From Cinclus cinclus (taxonomy: Eukaryota > Chordata > Aves > Passeriformes > Cinclidae), in the NCBI RefSeq assembly GCF_963662255.1, contig NC_085052.1:15289151-15353150 (forward strand): 64,000 bases of DNA, given 5' to 3'. A program made the position numbers and the translations under genes. Positions 59,801-64,000 of this stretch are shown piece after piece; the first letter of the stretch is position 1, and each line of letters starts with the position of its first letter. The notes under the pieces were generated by a model. It saw only the letters and a list, made by a program, of their open reading frames with translations, was not told the origin of the DNA and did not search any database.

Positions 59801-62548
59801 GATGCTCCTGCTCAGGAGCTGGTGAATTCCTTGCAGGTTTTTGAAACAACTGCAGCTTCGATGGATACTCAGCTACATCCTCTGGTAATCACCTCTTGCA
59901 TGGAACACTTCAGTCTCTTTGTTGCAAGTGGTTTCAGTATTTATTTTTCTTTTTTAGATATTTTTCTGATTATGCTCAAAAGGGTGCTTTAGTCACTCAC
60001 TAGCCTGCCTGTTCTCTAAGTCCTCTATCCTAGTCTTGATAAACTGAGGGCATAGCCTTCAGCAGTCAAGATGTGTCATTTTAAAGCTGTTTTTTCCCCT
60101 GTATTCTGTAGAATGCTAAATTATGTTGTTTATGCAGGCTGTAGAATAAACCACAAAAGCAAATAGGTACCTAAAAGTCTAGCCTTGGCCTACCCTCTTT
60201 TGGATGAGATCCCAAACAAGATTGTGTCTGTTTGAGTTATGATAATATTTATGCTATTGCGTTACCTTGGAATCAGCATCTCTACTCTGCTTTATTCTAA
60301 TTCTGTGTTTCCTAAACCTGGAGAACAGTCTGGTAATATGAGGCCTTCTGTTTCTTATGAAAGTACAGATAAAAATGTAGTTATGTAGTGCTGTGTGGCT
60401 GACTGAAATGATTTGACTTGTAATGTATGACATGCATTATAACTGATGTATGGTTTGTGTGGCCAGAGTGGGGGCAAAATGGCAGTAATAAAGTCAGTTT
60501 ATTGCCTGGCTACTCTGTACCAGACTGAAGGTTGTCAGAAAAGCTGCCTGTGCAGCGAATGCAAAAATTGCAGAGACCTCAGTTTACCCCCAGGTGGACT
60601 AGATTTTCTCATTTAAAAAACTTTCTCTGAACTGTCTGTTTCTACTCTGGAGAGAGTCCTGGAGTTGGGACAGTTCTGTGAAAGTATCAGTAAAGTACTG
60701 GTTAAAAAAAAAAAGGGAAGAAACAAAACAAGAAACTCATCCTTATGTCTCCATCTAACACAATTTTCAGTACTACCTATCTAGAGTACTCCATTTCAGA
60801 ATAAGTATAGTAGCTCTGGAAGAGACACAGAGAAGGGCAACAAGATGACAAAAATACATGAGAAGGCTCCTATGCCTCCAAGGAATAAGTAGGCCAGAAC
60901 TCTGAAAAGAATGGGTATAATGAAGGGCTATAGAATCCTGAGTAGATGGAGAAGAATCATGGAAGTTTTTTCTTACCTATTTTAATAAAATACCAAAGTG
61001 ATTTTGAGTGTGTTTAGCATATGCCATGGAAATACTTTTTTAATACATGCATTTTATATATATATGCACATATATGTGGTATGTAGTTACTGTGTAGATT
61101 GGTTTTGGTGGTGCTAGTACTGTATGCAGTTTAAAAAAATGGTAGAAAGTCAAAGAGCCTGGACTTTGTTTATCAAAGCTAGAATTTAGGGACTTTCACA
61201 TTAGGAAAAACCTGACCATCTGTTTAGGTATCCAATACAAAAGTGTACTGATTTGCACTGATTGAAAAGAAGACACAAACGTGCACAAAATATATACATG
61301 TATACCCTGCTGGAGAGATACAGATTTCCTTCTGGGTGTCCTTGTCACACAGAATTAGTGAGATTCCCAGCATGAGTAATCTGCCTAAACAAAGGGAATG
61401 AGTCTTGAATGACTTTGCTAGCTGGAATGAATTCTTAAATCTATGTATCTGTATTTAAGAAATAATTACTTTTAAAAATAAAAAGTTCTGAGTATTTAGT
61501 ATTATGTTTTCAGTGTGAGACACTTCCTTGCTAAATAAGGGCTTCATTAGTTTTCACTTTCACTGAAATGCTAAGTATTTTGTTACTCTGAATTTTATCT
61601 GTATTGGGGTACTCAATACATGTTCAAAGTTCCAATTGTCTTTTACTTCTGAAAGTATTTTTAGTTTTAAGCAATTATATCTTGTAAATGAGCCATTCTT
61701 AAATTACTTCAAAAGACTCTGTAGTTCAAAAAAAGCACAAATTTGTTTATAATTGATATTAATCTTTACTCCCCACACCTATTTCTTTTATTCAGTTAAT
61801 ACAGCATTTGCCTCATCTTTACATGTGCCTTCAACATCCCAGCACTGCTGTGAGACACATGGCTTCCCGTTGCGTGGGTGTTATGAGCAAAATAGCAACC
61901 ATGGAAACAATGAATATCTTTCTAGAGAAAGTTCTGCCTTGGCTGGGAGCAATAGATGACAACACCAAACAAGAAGGTGCAATTGAAGCACTTGCGTGTA
62001 TCCTTGCTTGTGTATTAAAAAGTGCAGGAAATTCTTTGCTGTTGTTTCATTTGGGTGAACAAAAATGGTTGCCTGAAATAAATGGGAGGAGGAATGAAAT
62101 AAAATACCAAGCTTTTTTTTTCTCATGTGGAAAGAACAGAAGAAACTTTCATTTCCATTGCTCTTATTTTGTCTCCCAAGTGACGTTTTGGTTCAGTTTC
62201 TCAAACCATGCACTTTGCTGGCTGAATGTAATTGGGTAGATCAGATTTCCCTGCTTCTGCATTGCTTTGTTGCTAGAAATCTCATTCACCCGAGTGTAAC
62301 AATTAATGACTCTTAGTTATTGAGTGTGAAATCTCCCAGGTGTATATTTGTCAGTCAAACCTGAGCTGTTAAAAACTGTTTCCTTAATAACCACTCCAGG
62401 TGTTATGGAGCAGTTGGATGTTGGTATTGTTCCATACATTGTTCTTCTAGTGGTTCCAGTTCTGGGTAGAATGAGTGATCAGACAAACAGTGTCCGTTTT
62501 ATGGCTACTCAGTGCTTTGCCACACTGATTAGACTGATGCCTCTTGAG
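29212..62548 (+). CDS. BTAF1: BTAF1 (TAF172/Mot1), N-terminal two thirds; 25 exons, runs off the window
   Basis: BTAF1 is a nuclear Snf2-family ATPase that binds TBP through N-terminal HEAT repeats and strips it from DNA, redistributing TBP among promoters (established). The 25 exons listed sum to 3642 nt (1214 codons) in one unbroken frame. The protein starts [20 protein letters not shown] and is close to human BTAF1 throughout. Landmarks are [12 protein letters not shown] (about residues 296-307), a KRRK nuclear-localisation-type cluster at 245-248, [15 protein letters not shown], the MLLEV..KEKAG linker and [20 protein letters not shown] near 1164-1183. Human BTAF1 is 1849 aa, so the Snf2 ATPase and C-terminal bridge lie beyond 64000. 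The linker at about 255-272 is shorter than the human one. No frameshift or premature stop was seen. Confidence 0.96.
29312..29329 (+). repeat. 18-nt poly(G) run
   Basis: An uninterrupted G run on the + strand, 87 nt inside BTAF1 intron 1. It could form a G-quadruplex in DNA or in the nascent transcript. Its exact length may be a sequencing estimate. Confidence 0.9.
29826..29860. repeat. 35-nt poly(T) tract
   Basis: An uninterrupted T run. It would be the A-tail of a minus-strand retroinsertion, but no element body is evident on either side. Confidence 0.9.
38117..38240 (+). CDS. BTAF1: BTAF1 exon 2
   Basis: Acceptor CATATTTAG, donor GTAAGC. Encodes [20 protein letters not shown] onward to [11 protein letters not shown], the first HEAT repeat of the TBP-binding solenoid, essentially identical to human. 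Confidence 0.97.
39288..39402 (+). CDS. BTAF1: BTAF1 exon 3
   Basis: Encodes [20 protein letters not shown] onward to [11 protein letters not shown]. The acceptor is the short CTTAAAG and the donor is GTGCTC. Both are weak, but the protein match to human is nearly complete. Confidence 0.95.
39524..39655 (+). repeat. tRNA-Ile-derived SINE with CR1-like tail (TguSINE1-like)
   Basis: GGTGCTAATAACACCAAGG reproduces the anticodon arm of tRNA-Ile(AAT). It is followed by a T-arm/B box (GGTTCAGTCCC) and the acceptor end GGGCCA. The tail reads CACTTAAGAG, GATCCTTCTGAGTCCCTTCC, AACTCAG and TATTCTGTAATTCTG, the avian CR1 3' end. The 5' part of the tRNA, including the A box, is mostly deleted, so this is not a functional tRNA gene. 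From memory, this SINE type was described in zebra finch. Confidence 0.8.
40240..41000 (-). repeat. Ancient CR1/L3-like fragment, probably antisense
   Basis: Phrases such as TTCTCTTCAGTCTTTCCTCA, AGTGTCATCTGCACACTTGG and CACTGATCCCCAAAGGACTC follow the order of the widespread vertebrate CR1/L3 consensus. The copy is heavily diverged, with uncertain limits. Confidence 0.45.
41028..41110 (-). repeat. CR1 3'-end fragment, antisense
   Basis: ACAGAATCACAAAATAGTTT, then GGGAAGAACCTTAACGATCA and TCTAGGTTCAACTCCTACC, is the reverse complement of a CR1 3' tail. It lies in BTAF1 intron 3. Confidence 0.8.
41769..41915 (+). CDS. BTAF1: BTAF1 exon 4
   Basis: Encodes [20 protein letters not shown], then [20 protein letters not shown] and FEVQDDKS. 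Acceptor CTACCTAG, donor GTATCC. The first part is an acidic Ser-rich linker and the second is strongly conserved. Confidence 0.97.
41916..43667 (+). other. BTAF1 intron 4
   Basis: A 1.75 kb AT-rich intron. I see nothing beyond simple A/T tracts. Confidence 0.65.
43668..43831 (+). CDS. BTAF1: BTAF1 exon 5
   Basis: Encodes [20 protein letters not shown] and continues to the acidic [11 protein letters not shown] segment and NKQP. Donor GTAGGT. The basic helix [13 protein letters not shown] is invariant with human. Confidence 0.97.
44121..44257 (+). CDS. BTAF1: BTAF1 exon 6
   Basis: Encodes [20 protein letters not shown] and the very basic [18 protein letters not shown] stretch. Acceptor TTTCTTTCAG, donor GTATAA. 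Leaves in phase 2 (AG of Ser234). Confidence 0.97.
44908..45019 (+). CDS. BTAF1: BTAF1 exon 7
   Basis: Encodes [20 protein letters not shown] then [21 protein letters not shown] at residues 245-248 is a probable nuclear localisation element. The exon's end is shorter and more diverged than human, where about six further residues precede NEWPLESF. Confidence 0.93.
45020..46292 (+). other. BTAF1 intron 7
   Basis: A 1.3 kb AT-rich intron with no recognisable repeat or gene. Confidence 0.65.
46293..46361 (+). CDS. BTAF1: BTAF1 exon 8
   Basis: A 69 nt, phase-0 exon encoding [20 protein letters not shown] then SWE. Acceptor TGGATTTAG, donor GTAAGA. Its length is a multiple of three, so skipping it would keep the frame. 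Confidence 0.97.
46362..48768 (+). other. BTAF1 intron 8
   Basis: A 2.4 kb intron without a recognisable repeat, RNA gene or exon-like block. Confidence 0.65.
48769..48858 (+). CDS. BTAF1: BTAF1 exon 9
   Basis: Encodes [20 protein letters not shown] then [10 protein letters not shown], a HEAT helix pair identical to human except Ser for Thr near the end. Donor GTAAGT. Confidence 0.98.
50057..50662 (-). mobile_element. Solo LTR of an ERVL-type endogenous retrovirus, antisense to BTAF1
   Basis: On the minus strand it begins TGTCCTGCTTTTAGCTGGGA and AGAGTTAGATTTTTTCCTCG, the typical avian ERVL LTR opening. It continues through a TATA-like CATAAAAACTGGGGGAGG, an imperfect ATT/ACTGTT triplet region and TTATTTCAATTATGAAACTG, and ends AAAACACAACA. 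It therefore has TG...CA termini and is about 606 nt. No internal retroviral coding sequence is present. The flanks CAAGC and TTAGC may be a decayed 5-bp target duplication. It sits in BTAF1 intron 9. Confidence 0.82.
50200..50260. repeat. Imperfect AGTAATA/ACAGTA trinucleotide repeat within the LTR
   Basis: Runs of GTAATAACAGTAGTAATTGT and similar units. This corresponds to the (ATT)n region normally found in this LTR family rather than to an independent microsatellite. Confidence 0.7.
50904..50999 (+). CDS. BTAF1: BTAF1 exon 10
   Basis: Encodes [20 protein letters not shown] then [12 protein letters not shown], identical to human over its whole length. Acceptor TTCTTACAG, donor GTAAGT. Confidence 0.98.
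51246..51422 (+). CDS. BTAF1: BTAF1 exon 11
   Basis: Encodes [20 protein letters not shown], then the HEAT repeats [20 protein letters not shown] and [11 protein letters not shown]. 59 codons, phase 0 at both ends. Confidence 0.98.
51948..52088 (+). CDS. BTAF1: BTAF1 exon 12
   Basis: Encodes [20 protein letters not shown] then [20 protein letters not shown], a HEAT pair with the typical DDDVR turn. Donor GTGGCT is non-consensus but required by the frame. Confidence 0.97.
52266..52390 (+). CDS. BTAF1: BTAF1 exon 13
   Basis: Encodes [20 protein letters not shown] then [20 protein letters not shown]. Acceptor follows a long T-rich tract; donor GTAATT. Leaves in phase 2. Confidence 0.97.
52391..53574 (+). 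other. BTAF1 intron 13
   Basis: A 1.2 kb AT-rich intron. A short imperfect duplication (CAGCTGATATGCCAGTTGCA and GAGTTGGTATGCTGGTTCAT) lies at about 53120-53165. Confidence 0.6.
53575..53695 (+). CDS. BTAF1: BTAF1 exon 14
   Basis: Encodes [20 protein letters not shown] then [20 protein letters not shown], nearly invariant with human. Donor GTAAGA. Confidence 0.98.
53772..53876 (+). CDS. BTAF1: BTAF1 exon 15
   Basis: Encodes [20 protein letters not shown] then [15 protein letters not shown]. The preceding intron is only 76 nt, close to the lower limit for vertebrate introns. Confidence 0.97.
54114..54263 (+). CDS. BTAF1: BTAF1 exon 16
   Basis: Encodes [20 protein letters not shown], then [20 protein letters not shown] and [10 protein letters not shown]. 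Acceptor TTTCCCAAG, donor GTAAGT. Confidence 0.97.
54878..55020 (+). CDS. BTAF1: BTAF1 exon 17
   Basis: Encodes [20 protein letters not shown], then [20 protein letters not shown] and RARMMAA. Donor GTCAGT after AA, completing Lys with the next exon's G. Confidence 0.96.
55190..55364 (+). CDS. BTAF1: BTAF1 exon 18
   Basis: Encodes [20 protein letters not shown], then [20 protein letters not shown] and [18 protein letters not shown]. Donor GTAGGA. Confidence 0.97.
55841..56044 (+). CDS. BTAF1: BTAF1 exon 19
   Basis: 68 codons, phase 0. Encodes [20 protein letters not shown], then [20 protein letters not shown] onward to TIDQANEL. Acceptor TCTGTTACAG, donor GTAAGT. Confidence 0.97.
56045..56943 (+). 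other. BTAF1 intron 19
   Basis: A 0.9 kb intron; nothing recognised inside. Confidence 0.65.
56944..57370 (+). CDS. BTAF1: BTAF1 exon 20 (largest exon in window)
   Basis: 427 nt. Encodes [20 protein letters not shown], then [20 protein letters not shown], the HEAT helices around [20 protein letters not shown], and [20 protein letters not shown] onward to SQENSK. Leaves in phase 1 at GTATGA. Confidence 0.98.
57371..58406 (+). other. BTAF1 intron 20
   Basis: A 1.0 kb AT-rich intron. Nothing recognised. Confidence 0.65.
58407..58597 (+). CDS. BTAF1: BTAF1 exon 21
   Basis: Encodes [20 protein letters not shown], then [20 protein letters not shown] and a Pro/Gly/Ser linker ending in SIPTELDE. 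Acceptor TTCTTTTAG, donor GTACAT. Confidence 0.96.
58598..59530 (+). other. BTAF1 intron 21
   Basis: A 0.9 kb intron without recognisable elements. Confidence 0.6.
59531..59684 (+). CDS. BTAF1: BTAF1 exon 22
   Basis: Encodes [20 protein letters not shown], then [20 protein letters not shown] and [11 protein letters not shown]. Donor GTAATT; leaves in phase 1. Confidence 0.97.
59775..59884 (+). CDS. BTAF1: BTAF1 exon 23
   Basis: Encodes [20 protein letters not shown] then [16 protein letters not shown]. The intron before it is 90 nt; donor GTAATC. Confidence 0.97.
59885..61795 (+). other. BTAF1 intron 23
   Basis: A 1.9 kb intron containing an old CR1-like fragment at about 60770-60990 and a TATATG run near 61050-61080. 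Confidence 0.6.
60770..60990 (+). repeat. Diverged CR1/L3-like fragment
   Basis: TAGCTCTGGAAGAGACACAG, AGAAGGGCAACAAGATGAC, GAGAAGGCTCC and AAGGGCTATAGAATCC recall the CR1 segment upstream of the 3' tail (GAGAAGGGCAACAAAGATGA type). It is strongly worn. Confidence 0.4.
61796..61997 (+). CDS. BTAF1: BTAF1 exon 24
   Basis: Encodes [60 protein letters not shown] and GAIEALA. The acceptor is TTTATTCAG. The donor GTATCC follows GCGT; the lone T completes Cys with the next exon. Confidence 0.97.
62400..62548 (+). CDS. BTAF1: BTAF1 exon 25 (last in window)
   Basis: Encodes [40 protein letters not shown] and TLIRLMPLE, the final HEAT repeats before the Snf2 ATPase. Donor GTAAGC. The next human residues, AGIPDPPNMSAEL, do not occur before 64000. 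Confidence 0.97.
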
Positions 62549-64000
62549 GTAAGCTTGAGCTGTAAGTGTGTGGAGTATGTGAACTGTCCTTTCCACTTTT
62601 TCACCAGCTGCAAAGTCCAAGCTTCTGGCTTACTAAATGCTGAATGAGTAACTGGTTTTATAGGTGTTAGTCCATATCAGATAATAGAGGATGTACCCTT
62701 TATAAGTAAAATGAGCTAAATTAACCCTGTGTTAGCAATTTTCTAATTTAATGTTAAAATAAATTTTCTCTTAATAAGAAGCTCATTTCAGCTGTATACA
62801 CAATTAAATGGTAGATTTATTAATTTTGTGTGTAATGCTGATTTTCTTAGTTTGGGTTTAAAAGTTTTTGGAGTTCTGTGTGCACTCTCTTTAGGTATGT
62901 GTGTTGCTGAGTATGTTTTCAAGAGAAATGCACAAAAGCAACAATGGTTTAAAAGAAAAATCAAAAATAACAGTAATGGAAATCGTGTGGGGATAAGTAG
63001 GGTCACTTACTGCTAGTTCTTAAAAAGCACCACCGTACATATTTAGGCAAAATATTGTGTATAATGATGCAGTAGTGTTTAATCAATACATATCCACTTC
63101 AGTCTTTCACTCCTGCTGCAACTTGCATACCTCAGACAACTTCTGATGATGTGCATCAAGACTACAATGCCCCTAAGTAACGTAATGTGACCACCAGATG
63201 GTAATAGAAGACAGTTTAGGATTTCCACAGCAATAATGAAAAACAATTGTCAGCTTAATGGGTGTTTTATTATTTCACTTTTTAATTTAGCATAATGGAA
63301 CCATAGAATCTGATAACTAGTGATCTGCCTTAACAGGAGCACTTTGTGTGCTTACACTGACATGTTGAACAAGCTGAAAGTGAGCAAAGAACTTAATTTC
63401 TAGCATGTTTATTGCAGTGCCATTTGCACCAGGACCCTCCTTCATACACATCTTGAACACAGTCCTGTGGAATACATGTAGCTTAGGGTCTGGGGGCGGG
63501 GTCCAAAGCTATTTTAATAAAATTCAGTGAGAATCTCTTAAAAGCATACTGTACTTTGTTTTATTAATTGCATGCATATGCATGATCACTTTGTATTTCT
63601 TTTCCATAGTTATGGAAGAAGAGCCTTAAAATTTCCCTTTCTGGTAAAGAAAGTTCAGTATCAGATATTGAGCTGTGTTAAATATGTAAACATTGAGTAG
63701 AGCGGATTAATAATAAGAGAAAATACTTGCATTGTCATGGACCAGTATTTTATTTAATAATAAATAAATGGCATTATGTGAGTTCAAGCAACTTAAGTAT
63801 GCTCTGTTTCTTGCATCTTTATGCTCAAATTGATTATTCCTGCAGTCATAAAAATGAAAGTATGACTGAGAGAAGGATTGTAAGATAAATGATTCAACTT
63901 AATCAAACTTGTATTGATTAGAAATCCTGCTGAAAGTTGACAGCATACTTGAACCAAATTACCTGGCATAGTGTTCATACTGCAGATAAGCTCTTCTAAA
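62549..64000 (+). other. BTAF1 intron 25, running off the window
   Basis: Over 1.4 kb of AT-rich intron. It contains a ZNF143-like ACTACAATGCCCC (63161-63173) with a CTCF-like CCACCAGATGG (63191-63201) and a GC box (GGGGGCGGGG near 63490). No exon of the ATPase domain was found. Confidence 0.65.

Noticed and set aside
62788..63016. Short opposing frames after BTAF1 exon 25
   Set aside because: Tested for the next BTAF1 exon (AGIPDPPNMSAEL) and for Snf2 motifs; neither is present.

Overview
The window is nuclear DNA from a bird, most likely a passerine. The evidence is vertebrate split genes with short GT..AG exons, CR1 retroposon tails, an antisense ERVL-type avian LTR, and a tRNA-Ile-headed SINE with a CR1-like tail that resembles the SINE known from zebra finch. 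There is no bacterial or organellar content. Two protein-coding genes were recognised by translating and joining exons by eye, both on the + strand. All splice-site calls are visual; no alignment was run.

1-18.8 kb: DUSP11 (PIR1), an RNA 5'-triphosphatase of the dual-specificity phosphatase fold. Eleven coding exons (354-18434) join without a frame break into a predicted 660-residue protein. The catalytic half is ordinary, with active site HCTNGINRTG (Cys128, Arg134). The C-terminal half is not: one 912-base exon carries nine tandem degenerate units of about 32 residues (15201-16040), roughly doubling the protein relative to the human one. This is the most striking feature of the window.

18.8-28.4 kb: an interval with no recognised gene. 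It holds several exon-like blocks on the + strand with good splice signals and one open frame each. The last two or three join in phase, which suggests an unidentified, perhaps fast-evolving gene or a lncRNA. A possible minus-strand 3' end lies near 22.93-23.07 kb.

28.1-29.3 kb: a CpG-rich promoter region with a ZNF143/THAP11-type motif, two CCAAT boxes, a YY1-like site and a TATA-like box. It leads into the first coding exon of BTAF1.

29.2-64 kb: the 5' two thirds of BTAF1 (TAF172, the Mot1 orthologue), the Snf2-family ATPase that removes TBP from DNA. Twenty-five exons were located, encoding about 1214 residues of the HEAT-repeat region in one frame. The Snf2 ATPase exons lie beyond the right edge. 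The introns hold CR1 fragments, the SINE at 39.5 kb and a solo LTR at 50.06-50.66 kb.

The two genes have no known joint function. DUSP11 acts on RNA 5' ends and BTAF1 on TBP and promoters. They lie on different human chromosomes (2p13 and 10q23), so their adjacency here is a synteny observation to check.
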